Shown: positions 38,512 through 47,444, numbered from the stretch's first letter. The stretch: DNA of 64,000 bases from Microthrixaceae bacterium (GCA_947455015.1 CANGMY010000001.1:1-64000); one strand, 5' to 3'. The notes: generated by a model not told the origin, from the sequence alone. Numbers and translations are program-made.

Positions 38512-38513
38512 GC

Positions 38514-38519
38514 TAGTCT
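38514..38519 (+). promoter_or_regulatory. TANNNT -10 box for the IclR regulator
   Basis: TAGTCT lies 6 bases before GTG 38526. With the operator candidate immediately upstream, the regulator would also control itself. Confidence 0.42.
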
Positions 38520-38525
38520 TGCTCC

Positions 38526-39194
38526 GTGGGAAACACTGTAGGCGGTGTCGGAGTCCTTGACAAGGCGATTGATGTTCTTGCCGCGCTCGAGCTTCAGCCT
38601 CGATCGTTGTCCGAACTTGTGGTCGTAACTGGACTGCCTCGCGCGACCGCACATCGACTCGCGACGGCGCTTGAACAGCATGGTCTCGTGCGGCGTGACG
38701 GCGATGGGCGATTCATGCTGGGAACGCGTCTGCTCTCGCTTGGCCAGGCGGCTGCAGAAACCTGGCCGCTTGCGACCGCAGCAGCGGTTCCTCTGGCGAC
38801 GTTGCGTGATGAAACCGGTGAAAGCGTGCAGCTCTTTGTGCGTGATGGTGAGGAGCGAGTCTGCATTGCTGCTCTGCAATCACTTCATGGTTTGCGAACC
38901 ATTGTTCCGCTCGGCGCTCGACTTCCACTTTCGGCGGGTTCGGCAGCGCGCGTCCTTACAGAAGATGTCGGAGCAATTGGCGAGTGGGCACAAAGTGTTG
39001 GAGAACGCGAGGCCGGTGTCGCGTCGGTCTCTGCCCCGGTTCGTGATTCGGGCGGTCGAATCGTCGCTGCAGTCAGCGTTTCTGGCCCGATTGAGAGAAC
39101 CACGAAACAGCCGGGCAAGCGGTACGGTGCCTTTGTGGTCAACGCAGCCCGCCAGATCGAAGTGAATGCCGGTCTTCGAGGCGCAGGCGCATGA
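38526..39194 (+). CDS. IclR family transcriptional regulator, LtbR/NdgR-like
   Basis: 222 residues. The N-terminal winged helix-turn-helix is LDKAIDVLAALELQPRSLSE, then LVVVTGLPRATAHRLATALE. The C-terminal effector domain follows (LGTRLLSLGQ; GESVQLFVRDGEERVCIAAL). In actinobacteria, an IclR regulator divergent from leuCD (LtbR, NdgR, AreB) represses leucine and other amino acid genes; position and length fit that assignment. GTG 38526 has a TAGTCT box 6 bases upstream. The stop overlaps the ppx start (ATGA). Confidence 0.85.
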   Translation: MGNTVGGVGVLDKAIDVLAALELQPRSLSELVVVTGLPRATAHRLATALEQHGLVRRDGDGRFMLGTRLLSLGQAAAETWPLATAAAVPLATLRDETGESVQLFVRDGEERVCIAALQSLHGLRTIVPLGARLPLSAGSAARVLTEDVGAIGEWAQSVGEREAGVASVSAPVRDSGGRIVAAVSVSGPIERTTKQPGKRYGAFVVNAARQIEVNAGLRGAGA

Positions 39195-40762
39195 CCGAAC
39201 GTCCGCTCGCAGCAATTGATATTGGAACCAACTCGTTCCACATGGTTGTCGCTCGAGTGGGCGAAGTTTCTGTTGCCGGCGAGTTCATCGGGCCAGCATT
39301 CGAGGTCATCGCCCGAGAAAAGGAAATGGTTCGCTTGGGCTCGAGCTCTGGCGACATGAAAGAACTCTCTGAAGAGGCGATCGATCGCGGCGTGCTCGCG
39401 CTGAAGCGTCTAGTGAAGATCGCTGCAATTCACGATGCCGATGTTGTTGCTGTTGCGACAAGTGCCGTGCGCGAAGCCGAGAACGCCGATGTCTTTATTG
39501 ACCGCGCTCGTGACGAAGCAGGCGTGGTTGTCGATGTGATCGCTGGGGTCGAAGAGGCCCGACTTATTCACATTGGTGTGCTGCAAGCGGTGCCAGTGTT
39601 TGATCAGCGACTTGTTGTTATCGATATCGGCGGCGGCAGCACGGAAATTCTCGTTGGCGAGCAGGGTGAAACGTTGGCTGCCGGCAGTTTCAAACTTGGA
39701 GCAATTCGTCTCACTCGTCGCTTCTTCCGGGGAGAACGCCTGCATCCTGGTGCGGTGGAGTCCTGTCGCCGGCATATCCGCTCAGTGATGGCGCCAATGG
39801 TGCGTGAAGTCGAACGAGTCGGATTTGGTGTAGCGATTGCGTCATCGGGAACGGCCGAAACGGTTGCATCTCTGGTGAATTCGCAGCGAGGAAATGCCTC
39901 TCCCCGCACGCTGAACAACTTCGTGATGACTCGAGATGAAATCAAGGAAGCTGTGCGGGCACTTGTTTCTGCGAGTTCGGTCGAGGAACGACGAGCAATC
40001 CGAGGAATGGATCCCAGTCGCGCCGACATCATCCTTGCGGGCGCGCTCATCCTTGAACAGGCCGTTGAGGAACTGGGCATCGACGAAATCGTGATTTCCG
40101 ACAACGCGTTGCGTGAGGGAGTGCTTCTCGATGCACTTTCTCGACGTCGCGGCGCGACTCTTCATCACTTGCGCGACTTACGTCGGCGCAGTGTGCTTCA
40201 TCTTGCCGAGTCAATGGATGATGACGTCGACCACTCGATGCGAGCAGCTGGCTTCGCCCTCGACCTTTTCGATGAAACGTCTTCGCTTCATGGTCTCGGC
40301 GACGATTCGCGAGAACTGCTCGAGGCCGGTGCGCTCCTCGCCAACGTGGGGCTTTCGGTGTCGCACTCCGAGCATCACAAACATTCGTATTACGTGATTC
40401 GTCACTCCGATCGTCTCGCTGGTTTTACCGACCACGAAATCGAACTCATTGCTCAGATTGCGCGCTATCACCGCAAGAGCGCTCCGAAACTGAAACACCC
40501 GGAGTTCGCTCATCTTTGGCCCGATGATCAGGCACGGGTACGTATTCTCGCCGGTCTCCTTCGGGTTGCAATCGCGCTTGATCGCTCGCATAAGGGCAGA
40601 GTCGAGCGCATCGTTGTCTCTGCGGACGAAGGAGCAGACGAGGTTGTGGTAGCGGTGAAACAGCGCGATGGGCTGGACGTCGACCTTGAGGTGCAAACCG
40701 CCGAAGACCGAAAAGGACTTCTCGAAGACGTCTTAGGTCGACGCGTTCGGTTTAGTAGTTGA
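39191..40762 (+). CDS. Ppx/GppA family exopolyphosphatase
   Basis: 523 residues. The ASKHA phosphate-binding motifs are AAIDIGTNSFHMVVARV at the N-terminus and VIDIGGGSTEILVG near 140-153. These proteins remove phosphate from polyphosphate or from pppGpp. The C-terminal 200 residues have an HD-like helical domain (LLANVGLSVSHSEHHKHSYY; RYHRKSAPKL), as in long Ppx/GppA proteins. Which substrate is used is not clear. The ATG overlaps the regulator stop by four bases. The stop overlaps or abuts the start of the next hydrolase. Confidence 0.9.
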   Translation: MTERPLAAIDIGTNSFHMVVARVGEVSVAGEFIGPAFEVIAREKEMVRLGSSSGDMKELSEEAIDRGVLALKRLVKIAAIHDADVVAVATSAVREAENADVFIDRARDEAGVVVDVIAGVEEARLIHIGVLQAVPVFDQRLVVIDIGGGSTEILVGEQGETLAAGSFKLGAIRLTRRFFRGERLHPGAVESCRRHIRSVMAPMVREVERVGFGVAIASSGTAETVASLVNSQRGNASPRTLNNFVMTRDEIKEAVRALVSASSVEERRAIRGMDPSRADIILAGALILEQAVEELGIDEIVISDNALREGVLLDALSRRRGATLHHLRDLRRRSVLHLAESMDDDVDHSMRAAGFALDLFDETSSLHGLGDDSRELLEAGALLANVGLSVSHSEHHKHSYYVIRHSDRLAGFTDHEIELIAQIARYHRKSAPKLKHPEFAHLWPDDQARVRILAGLLRVAIALDRSHKGRVERIVVSADEGADEVVVAVKQRDGLDVDLEVQTAEDRKGLLEDVLGRRVRFSS

Positions 40763-40764
40763 AC

Positions 40765-41736
40765 GTGGTGCGCTTCCGTCTGACTTTCGGAAGCGCAATT
40801 TTTGGTGCGTCAATGCTGCTTGCCGGATGTTTGGTGAACCAGCGCAGCCTTGGCGCCGCAGAGAAACTCACACCGTCGGCTCCGACAATCGTTACTCCGA
40901 CTCTCAACAACGTTTCGTACGGTCCGGAGAGTCATCAGCATCTCGACATCTACCGTCCTGAAGGAATGCCGCGAGGCACGATCGTTTACTTCCATGCAGG
41001 CGGTTGGTGTTGTGGCGACGAGGACGATGTCGACGCGCTAATCCTCTCGCAGATTGATCGTGGCTTCGCTGTCGTTTCGGTTCACTACGGACTCGCCCTT
41101 GAAGAAACTGCGGAAGAAATGAACGATGACGCCGACCGTTCGATCCGCTGGGTGAAGGCGCACGAAAGTGAGTGGGGCGCGCAGGCCAAGCCTGTGCTCG
41201 TTTCCGGTGGATCGGCTGGAGGCAACGTTGCTCTGCTGATGGGGAGCGCTCCAGGAGTCTTTGTTGAAGCGAACCTTCCGCCTGAACTTGCGGCAATGAG
41301 TCCGACTGTCGATGGCGTGATCTCATTTGTTGGGCCTTCAGATCTGCGCCCGTATGTCAACGGCCAGATCCCGCCGGCAGGCCTCGATGGGCAGCAACTC
41401 GTCGAGGACTATCTCGACTGTTCGAACCGTGGGAGTTTCAAACGCGGGACGACAACACCCATGTCTGCGTGCACGGAGTTGCGTTCGTTGCGGTTTAGTC
41501 CGCTGTTCTGGGCGTCGCTTCACGTGTGGGAGAACGATCTACCACCGGTCTATCTCGGTTACGGCGTGAATGACGCCCTGGTTCCGCCTTCGAGCCAAGC
41601 AATTCCACTTGCAGATGTCTGGGCAATGTCGGCGGGATCGGCGAACACGTGGCTTGATCTTGCAAACAGCACGCACAATGTCACTTTTGAGCTCAACGCG
41701 ACTGCGTTCAATCGTTGGATGAATCAGTTCAACTGA
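40765..41736 (+). CDS. secreted alpha/beta hydrolase (lipoprotein esterase-like)
   Basis: 323 residues from GTG 40765; a TTG two codons earlier overlaps the ppx stop. The N-terminus has a signal peptide ending in the lipobox LLAGC. The oxyanion segment is VYFHAGGWCCGDED, the nucleophile motif is SGGSAGGNVAL, and an acid and a His occur in YGVNDALVPP and NSTHNVTF. This is the arrangement of BD-FAE/hormone-sensitive-lipase-like esterases. It probably acts on the outer face of the membrane. Substrate unknown. The end overlaps the convergent hydrolase gene by 8 bases. Confidence 0.8.
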   Translation: MVRFRLTFGSAIFGASMLLAGCLVNQRSLGAAEKLTPSAPTIVTPTLNNVSYGPESHQHLDIYRPEGMPRGTIVYFHAGGWCCGDEDDVDALILSQIDRGFAVVSVHYGLALEETAEEMNDDADRSIRWVKAHESEWGAQAKPVLVSGGSAGGNVALLMGSAPGVFVEANLPPELAAMSPTVDGVISFVGPSDLRPYVNGQIPPAGLDGQQLVEDYLDCSNRGSFKRGTTTPMSACTELRSLRFSPLFWASLHVWENDLPPVYLGYGVNDALVPPSSQAIPLADVWAMSAGSANTWLDLANSTHNVTFELNATAFNRWMNQFN

Positions 41737-42601
41737 GTCGGGCGGCAACGTCTTGGCACGCGCTCAACAGCACATCGGCAAATCGTTCGGGACGAGTCGC
41801 GCACATGTCGTGGCGCCCGCTGACTTCGAAAACGTTTGTGCCTGAAATCGCGTCAGCAAGTTGGCGTTGGCGATGGGGTGGGACGGTTTCGTCGCGAGTT
41901 GTGACTACAACTGCAGTCGGCACATTGACTGTTTCGATCCAGTTGCGAGCGTCATAGGACGCAACATCGTGGCCGGCCTCGAGCATGATTCGAAGGTCGT
42001 TCTGGCGCGCTTGTTCGCGTGCCCAGTTTCCTAACGGCGTCGTGTCGTATTTGGAAACGAGCACTCGTTCCGAAACTCGTCGGTTGACTGAAGATGGGGC
42101 CACTCGCGTTGCGAACGAAAGTCCGGTCACGACTCCGCTAAGAGCACGCTCGCCGCGACGATCGCGGAATCTTGCTGCAGTCGCACACAGCACGAGACCT
42201 TCGATCATTTTTGGATGGCGTCTCCAGAGCAACTGAGCGATCGGTCCGCCCATCGAATAGCCGACGGCGATTGCGCGTTCGATGCCGAGAACTTCAAGAA
42301 CCGCAGCCGCATCATCAGCGCAGTCTTCGAGTTTGAATCGACGCCGACTTCGGATGCCTTGTCCGTGGCCGCGATGATCCATCGCAACCACGTTGAACTC
42401 GCGCTGCAGCGATTCGTAGGTTCCAAACCAATTCAGCGCGGAATTCGCGGTCCACCCGTGCAGCAGAAGAAGCGTGGGCGCGCCGGGAGGGCCGGCGGCT
42501 TCGCGAATCCAGGTGGTCCCGCGATCGGGCAGATCCAGAGCGCGACCCTCGGGAAGACCTGGGGTCAGGAACGGCGTGGACCCAGGAAGCGCGGGCGACA
42601 T
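41729..42601 (-). CDS. alpha/beta hydrolase fold protein
   Basis: 290 residues from ATG 42601. LLLLHGWTANSALNWFG gives the oxyanion region, AVGYSMGGPIAQLLWRRHP the nucleophile elbow (GxSxG), VVVTTRDETVPPHRQ the acid and SGRHDMCATRPERF the His. This fits hydrolases such as esterases, haloperoxidase-like proteins or C-C bond hydrolases. Substrate unknown. It starts 13 bases after the greA stop, so it is probably carried on the greA transcript. Longer frames run into greA and were rejected. Confidence 0.82.
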   Translation of the reverse strand: MSPALPGSTPFLTPGLPEGRALDLPDRGTTWIREAAGPPGAPTLLLLHGWTANSALNWFGTYESLQREFNVVAMDHRGHGQGIRSRRRFKLEDCADDAAAVLEVLGIERAIAVGYSMGGPIAQLLWRRHPKMIEGLVLCATAARFRDRRGERALSGVVTGLSFATRVAPSSVNRRVSERVLVSKYDTTPLGNWAREQARQNDLRIMLEAGHDVASYDARNWIETVNVPTAVVVTTRDETVPPHRQRQLADAISGTNVFEVSGRHDMCATRPERFADVLLSACQDVAARLS

Positions 42602-42614
42602 ATGAACGAAGCCG

Positions 42615-43079
42615 TCAGGCTTCGATAGCGACGATTTCGACCTTGAGGACGCCGCCCGGAGCTTCGAAGTCGACGATGTCGCCGACTTTGGCGCCCATGA
42701 GGGCGACACCGAGAGGGGACCCGGGCGTGAGCACTTCGAGCTCGCCACGTTCCTCGACTGAACCGACCAGAAGGCGTTCGACCTCGTCATCGCCTTCGTA
42801 GCGGATGCTGACGATCACGCCGGCAACGACTGCGGAGCCATCGGCGGCCTCGACGATTTCGGCATCGAGAAGGAGTGCCTCGAGTTGGCGGATCCGGGCT
42901 TCCATCTTGCCCTGCTCCTCTTTGGCGGCGTGGTAGTCGCCATTTTCGGAGAGATCGCCCATTTCGCGGGCGGCCTGGATCTTGCGGGCAATATCGACCC
43001 GACCATGGGTGGTGAGCTGCTCATGTTCGGCGCTCAGCCGGTCGTGGGTCTGTTGGGTGAACTGGTGGACGTCGGCCAT
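42615..43079 (-). CDS. greA: transcription elongation factor GreA
   Basis: 154 residues from ATG 43079. GreA enters the secondary channel of RNA polymerase and stimulates cleavage of backtracked RNA. The N-terminal coiled coil contains REMGDLSENGDYHAAKEEQG near 38-57; the acidic tip of the coiled coil is kept (DLSENGDY). The C-terminal FKBP-like domain has VIVSIRYEGDDEVERLLVGS and ends in the usual VLKVEIVAIEA. TACGCT lies 6 bases before the ATG. A five-codon longer frame has no support. Confidence 0.95.
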   Translation of the reverse strand: MADVHQFTQQTHDRLSAEHEQLTTHGRVDIARKIQAAREMGDLSENGDYHAAKEEQGKMEARIRQLEALLLDAEIVEAADGSAVVAGVIVSIRYEGDDEVERLLVGSVEERGELEVLTPGSPLGVALMGAKVGDIVDFEAPGGVLKVEIVAIEA

Positions 43080-43085
43080 CTCGCC

Positions 43086-43091
43086 AGCGTA
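43086..43091 (-). promoter_or_regulatory. TANNNT -10 box for greA
   Basis: TACGCT (minus strand) ends 6 bases before ATG 43079, identical to the box of the SRPBCC gene at 2561-2566. Leaderless transcription is inferred. Confidence 0.45.
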
Positions 43092-43137
43092 CAAGGCACC
43101 CGTGGAACTCGCCTAGGGCGCCGGAAGGGGGTCGGGC

Positions 43138-43143
43138 TAGAGT
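43138..43143 (+). promoter_or_regulatory. -10 box of the leuB leader transcript
   Basis: TAGAGT lies 8 bases before the leader ATG at 43152 and fits TANNNT. No -35 stands out and there is no ribosome binding site, so a leaderless leader mRNA is likely. Confidence 0.42.
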
Positions 43144-43151
43144 CATGAGCC

Positions 43152-43202
43152 ATGTCCACACCGAGCCCACGCCGTTCGCGCTCCATCGTGATCATTCGCT
43201 AG
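43152..43202 (+). CDS. leuB-ilvE-cimA leader peptide (16 residues, Ile/Val rich end)
   Basis: The frame ATG...TAG encodes [16 protein letters not shown]. The last codons before the stop are ATC GTG ATC ATT CGC: three Ile and one Val, then Arg. The operon behind it makes isoleucine precursors (CimA), the LeuB step shared by leucine and citramalate pathways, and the transaminase IlvE. The codon choice therefore fits control by isoleucine rather than leucine. Two hairpins follow before leuB. The peptide itself is probably without function. Confidence 0.8.
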   Translation: MSTPSPRRSRSIVIIR

Positions 43203-43225
43203 CGCACGCCGAACCCGGTGTGCGC
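43202..43225 (+). promoter_or_regulatory. First attenuator hairpin of leuB
   Basis: GCGCACGCC (43202-43210) pairs with GGTGTGCGC (43217-43225) over 9 bp with one G-T wobble; loop GAACCC. It begins at the G of the leader TAG, like the other two leaders. Confidence 0.67.
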
Positions 43226-43230
43226 CCTCG

Positions 43231-43258
43231 GCCGTCCACCCCGGTGGGCGGCTTTCTC
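43231..43258 (+). terminator. Attenuator terminator before leuB
   Basis: GCCGTCCAC (43231-43239) pairs with GTGGGCGGC (43244-43252) over 9 bp with one G-T wobble, followed by TTTCTCGTT. It lies about 72 bases before the leuB GTG. Confidence 0.72.
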
Positions 43259-43329
43259 GTTCCAGCACAGGTCTCGTCCCAAGTTCCTCAGTACTGCCCT
43301 CATCTGCACAGCAACCAATCGGAGTCATC

Positions 43330-44310
43330 GTGAGTCACAGAATCGGAGTCATCCCCGGAGACGGAATCGGCCATGAGGTCATCCCCGTGGCTCTCAATGT
43401 CATCCGCGCTGCAGGCGTTGAACTCGATTGCGTCGATTACGACCTCGGTGGCGCTCGTTATCTGCGCGACGGCGTCGTACTCGACGATGCAACGGTCGAA
43501 GAGTGGCGCGGTCTTGATGCGCTGCTTCTCGGAGCGGTGGGAACTCCCGATGTTCCACCAGGCGTCATTGAGCGCGGGCTTCTTCTCAAGATGCGATTCG
43601 ATCTCGACCTGTATGTGAACCAGCGTCCGTTTCTCGCACCCGACGGTTCGCACGATTTCATCGTGATCCGTGAAAACACCGAAGGCACCTATGCCGGCGA
43701 AGGTGGCTTCCTGCGCAAGAACACACCGTTTGAGGTCGCAACGCAGGGATCGGTCAATACTCGTCATGGCGTAGAGCGTTGTGTTCGTTACGCATTCGAA
43801 CTTGCGCGCAGTCGCGATCGCAAGCACCTCACGCTGGTGCACAAGACCAATGTTCTGACGTTTGCTGGCGATCTTTGGGAGCGCACGTTCAACGAGGTCG
43901 CTGCCGAGTATCCCGATGTCTCCACCGCTTACAACCATGTCGATGCGGCCTGCATCTACTTCGTTGAAGATCCAAAGCGTTACGACGTCATTGTCACCGA
44001 CAATTTGTTCGGCGACATTCTCACCGATCTTGGTGGAGCTGTTTCTGGCGGAATCGGTTTCGCTTCCTCGGGCAACCTCAATCCCGATCGCACCAGCCCG
44101 TCAATGTTTGAGCCCGTACATGGTTCGGCGCCCGATATCGCAGGCCAGAACAAGGCAAACCCCGTCGCCGCGATTCTTTCGGCGGCGATGATGCTCGAAT
44201 TCCTCGGTGAAGACGCGGCCGCTACCGCAATCCGTAAGGCCTGTTCCGACACCGAAACCCTCACTGGTTCCACTACCGAAATCGGCGACCTTGTCGTCGC
44301 TCGTCTCTGA
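43330..44310 (+). CDS. leuB: 3-isopropylmalate dehydrogenase
   Basis: 326 residues, the short actinobacterial type. It oxidatively decarboxylates 3-isopropylmalate with NAD and magnesium. [13 protein letters not shown] opens the protein. The substrate arginine region is [16 protein letters not shown], the metal-binding aspartates lie in [15 protein letters not shown], and [16 protein letters not shown] forms part of the NAD site. In the citramalate route the same enzyme oxidises 3-methylmalate, which fits its operon with cimA. Start is GTG 43330. ilvE follows after 11 bases. Confidence 0.95.
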   Translation: MSHRIGVIPGDGIGHEVIPVALNVIRAAGVELDCVDYDLGGARYLRDGVVLDDATVEEWRGLDALLLGAVGTPDVPPGVIERGLLLKMRFDLDLYVNQRPFLAPDGSHDFIVIRENTEGTYAGEGGFLRKNTPFEVATQGSVNTRHGVERCVRYAFELARSRDRKHLTLVHKTNVLTFAGDLWERTFNEVAAEYPDVSTAYNHVDAACIYFVEDPKRYDVIVTDNLFGDILTDLGGAVSGGIGFASSGNLNPDRTSPSMFEPVHGSAPDIAGQNKANPVAAILSAAMMLEFLGEDAAATAIRKACSDTETLTGSTTEIGDLVVARL

Positions 44311-44321
44311 GAGGCAACGCA

Positions 44322-45239
44322 ATGCCCATTACGCCAACCCACAAGATTTGGATGAACGGAACGCTCGTCGATTGGGACGACGCGAAGATTCACGTTCTTA
44401 CGCACACTCTTCATTACGGCATGGGTGTGTTTGAAGGAGTTCGTGCCTACGAGACCCCGAAGGGGCCTGCGGTGTTCCGTCTCACCGAACACATGGAGCG
44501 ACTGCACAACTCAGCAAAGATCCTTGGCATGGACATGCCCTACTCGGTCGACGAGTTGGTGCAGGCAACCAAGGACGTCGTGAAGGCTTCTGGTCTTCCG
44601 TCGGCCTACATCCGCCCCATCGCGTACTACGGCTACGGCGAAATGGGCCTCAACACGCTTCCGTGTTCAGTTGATGTTGCCATTGCCTGCTGGCCGTGGG
44701 GCGCCTATCTCGGCGAAGACGCTCTCACTAAGGGCATCAGCACGAAAATCTCGTCCTGGACTCGTCACGATCACAACACGATGCCGCCGGCGGCCAAGAC
44801 CACTGGTAATTACGTGAACTCTTCGCTCGCCAAGGTCGAAGCGCTCAAGGGTGGTTACGACGAAGCAATCATGCTCAACCCACAAGGTTTCGTGAGCGAA
44901 TGCACCGGCGAAAACATTTTCGTTGCGCGAGACGGCGTGTTCATTACGCCGCCAATCGCTGCAGGTGCGCTCGAAGGCATCACCCAAGACAGCGTCATGA
45001 CTATCGGACGCGATCTTGGGTATGAGTTCCGCGTCGATTACCTCACGCGTTCCGATCTCTACGTTGCAGAAGAAATTTTCTTGTGTGGAACTGCGGCCGA
45101 AGTTTCCGCCGTGAACGCAGTCGACGATCGTCCGGTTCCGTGCCCCGGCCCGATGACCTCGGCCATCGCTGCTGAATACGGCCGCGTTGTTCGCGGACAG
45201 GTTCCCCGTTACGAGGACTGGTTGGAGTATGTCCACTAA
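44322..45239 (+). CDS. ilvE: branched-chain amino acid aminotransferase
   Basis: 305 residues, fold type IV PLP enzyme of the IlvE group I type. It performs the last step for Val, Leu and Ile. HTLHYGMGVFEGVRAYETPK, near 28-47, is the family signature. The PLP lysine is Lys159 in AAKTTGNYVNSS. Further family segments are EAIMLNPQGFVSECTGENIF and EIFLCGTAAEV. The gene sits between leuB and cimA. The cimA ATG lies inside its last four codons, an 11-base overlap. Confidence 0.95.
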   Translation: MPITPTHKIWMNGTLVDWDDAKIHVLTHTLHYGMGVFEGVRAYETPKGPAVFRLTEHMERLHNSAKILGMDMPYSVDELVQATKDVVKASGLPSAYIRPIAYYGYGEMGLNTLPCSVDVAIACWPWGAYLGEDALTKGISTKISSWTRHDHNTMPPAAKTTGNYVNSSLAKVEALKGGYDEAIMLNPQGFVSECTGENIFVARDGVFITPPIAAGALEGITQDSVMTIGRDLGYEFRVDYLTRSDLYVAEEIFLCGTAAEVSAVNAVDDRPVPCPGPMTSAIAAEYGRVVRGQVPRYEDWLEYVH

Positions 45240-46872
45240 GAACGGTTCAACGCCGGAACTTCCGTTGTTGCCTTCGTCGGTCGAAATCTTCGACACGACG
45301 CTGCGCGACGGCGCCCAGTTCGAAGGCATTTCACTCACCGTCGAAGACAAACTCCGAGTTGCCGAACAACTCGATTGGCTCGGCGTTCGTTGGATCGAGG
45401 GTGGGTACCCCCAAGCCAACCCGAAGGACGAAGAGTTCTTCCAGCGGGCCCCATCTGAATTGAAACTCACGAACGCGGAACTGGTTGCGTTTGGTTCAAC
45501 GCGTCGTCCCGCCGGCAAGGTCGATGTCGACCCCACGCTGGCGGCACTCGTTGGGGCCGGAACATCGACGGTATGCATCGTTGGTAAAAGCTGGGACTTT
45601 CATGTCACCGAAGCCCTGCGCACGACGCTCGATGAAGGCATCGCAATGGTTGCCGAATCAGTCGCGTTCTTGAAGTCCGAAGGCTTGCGCGTGTTTTTCG
45701 ATGCCGAACATTTCTTCGACGGCTACAAGGCCAACGCCGAATACGCGCTTCGTGTTCTCGAAGCAGCGATGGTGAATGACGCTGATTGTGTTGTGCTTTG
45801 CGACACCAACGGCGGGTCTCTTCCACACGAGGTCCAGCACATCGTGTCCGAAGTCGTTTCGTTCGTCGGGGGCGCGACTGGCGTTGGCATCCACACTCAG
45901 AATGATTCTGGTTGTGCCGTTGCGAACTCTGTTGCTGCCGTTGTTGGTGGTGCGACCCAGGTGCAGGGCACCATCAACGGCTACGGCGAACGCACCGGTA
46001 ACGCCAACCTCATGACGGTCATCCCTGACCTCACGCTCAAACTTGGTGTGGCCACGTTGCCCGAAGGCCATCTCGACCGACTCACGGTTGTGAGCCATCG
46101 CGTTGCCGAACTGGTCAACCTTCCGCCGCATCCAGCCGACCCGTACGTGGGCGCATCAGCATTTGCTCATAAGGGTGGGCTGCACACCTCAGCACTTGGT
46201 CGTGCTGGCGGCGCAACCTACGAGCACATCGATCCTTCGATCGTAGGCAATCACACCCGTGTGCTCGTTTCTGATCTTGGCGGACGCGCCGGTATGGCAA
46301 TGAAGGCCGACGAATTCGGTGTCGAGCTCGACGATCCATCGGTTGCCGCACTTTCCGAAGAGCTCAAACAGCTCGAGGCCGAAGGTTGGCTTTTCGAATC
46401 GGCCGATGCATCGCTCGAACTTCGCATGCGTCGCGCCACTGGTTGGGTGCAGGACTTCTTCGAGGTCGAGGAATATCGCGTTTCAAGTTTCCATCGTGAA
46501 GGTCCCGCCATGCCCGAAGGCGGGGTTGAAGTCAGCACCGAAGCAACCGTGAAACTCTGGATCGACGGCGAGCGCGTCTCCGCCGTTGGCGAAGGCAATG
46601 GCCCCGTCAATGCACTCGATGCAGCGGTGCGCCGCGCACTCAACGGTCGATTCCCAGCGCTCGAACGTATCCACCTCACCGACTTCAAGGTGCGTGTTGT
46701 CGACGGCGGTGCTGCGACAGGTGCGGTGGTTCGCGTGCTTATCGATTCCACCAATGGCGACCGTGTCTGGACCACTGTTGGTGTCGATAGCAATGTCATC
46801 GAGGCCTCATGGCAGGCGCTCATGGACTCCATTCAGTTCGGCTTGGTCCACGCCGACGATCTCGCCGGGTAG
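45229..46872 (+). CDS. cimA: (R)-citramalate synthase
   Basis: 547 residues. CimA condenses pyruvate with acetyl-CoA to citramalate, a threonine-independent entry to 2-oxobutyrate and isoleucine. EIFDTTLRDGAQFEGISLTV is the signature; Phe-Glu-Gly after Gln separates it from LeuA, which has SPG. GVRWIEGGYPQANPKDEEFF is also typical of CimA. The metal site HTQNDSGCAVANSVAAVVGG and the C-terminal regulatory domain (VKLWIDGERVSAVGEGNGPV; NALDAAVRRAL) are present. The start overlaps ilvE by 11 bases; longer frames lie inside ilvE. The Ile-rich leader upstream supports this assignment. Confidence 0.94.
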   Translation: MSTKNGSTPELPLLPSSVEIFDTTLRDGAQFEGISLTVEDKLRVAEQLDWLGVRWIEGGYPQANPKDEEFFQRAPSELKLTNAELVAFGSTRRPAGKVDVDPTLAALVGAGTSTVCIVGKSWDFHVTEALRTTLDEGIAMVAESVAFLKSEGLRVFFDAEHFFDGYKANAEYALRVLEAAMVNDADCVVLCDTNGGSLPHEVQHIVSEVVSFVGGATGVGIHTQNDSGCAVANSVAAVVGGATQVQGTINGYGERTGNANLMTVIPDLTLKLGVATLPEGHLDRLTVVSHRVAELVNLPPHPADPYVGASAFAHKGGLHTSALGRAGGATYEHIDPSIVGNHTRVLVSDLGGRAGMAMKADEFGVELDDPSVAALSEELKQLEAEGWLFESADASLELRMRRATGWVQDFFEVEEYRVSSFHREGPAMPEGGVEVSTEATVKLWIDGERVSAVGEGNGPVNALDAAVRRALNGRFPALERIHLTDFKVRVVDGGAATGAVVRVLIDSTNGDRVWTTVGVDSNVIEASWQALMDSIQFGLVHADDLAG

Positions 46873-46883
46873 ATTCACCACCA

Positions 46884-47444
46884 ATGGCTGCTCCTGATTA
46901 CGTTCCCGCTCCCGTCGACGATCCTGCTCGTGTGTACCAGTCGCCTCCGTGGCGTTCCGAGTCTTGGATGGCTGACCGCCCAGCAGAGATCATCGGTCGT
47001 CAGCCTCTTGGTCCTCGTCTCGGCGATCCGGGTCCCGATCAGGGCTTTGCCCTTCGCTTGGCCCGTCAGGTCCGAGGCCGTCTTGTGCTGACCTCGGTCG
47101 AGTCTGAAGACGATGCCATCGCTGGCAGTGTTGCCATCGCAATGCGTCGCTCTGCAATGTTCGGTCGTGCGCCGGCGATTCACGACCTCACGGTTGCACT
47201 CACACTTTGGGGCTTCCTGTCCGAAGCCCCGGCTGAACTTGTTGCTGTGCGTGCCCAGGTGTTTGCCGCTGTTGCAAGCACGCACCACTACATGGAACGT
47301 CGTGCAATCGTCGATGCAGCGCCTGACGAGGTCCTGCGTCTCGATCCCGCGTCAGTCGACGCTCTTGTTCGCAACGAACCGTCGCGAATCATGGCCATGG
47401 CCAACGCCGCGTTGGCGGGCCAGTCTCACGACGAGCACGCCTGA
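46884..47444 (+). CDS. conserved-looking protein of unknown function
   Basis: 186 residues from ATG 46884, 11 bases after the cimA stop and probably in its operon. It begins MAAPDYVPAPVDDPARVYQS and has a Pro-rich, basic first third (PPWRSESWMADRPAEIIGRQ). The rest is a compact helical region (SVAIAMRRSAMFGRAPAIHD; LTVALTLWGFLSEAPAELVA; AQVFAAVASTHHYMERRAIV). No signal peptide, membrane helix or known motif is visible. I cannot assign a family. Its place behind cimA may be accidental. Confidence 0.62.
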   Translation: MAAPDYVPAPVDDPARVYQSPPWRSESWMADRPAEIIGRQPLGPRLGDPGPDQGFALRLARQVRGRLVLTSVESEDDAIAGSVAIAMRRSAMFGRAPAIHDLTVALTLWGFLSEAPAELVAVRAQVFAAVASTHHYMERRAIVDAAPDEVLRLDPASVDALVRNEPSRIMAMANAALAGQSHDEHA

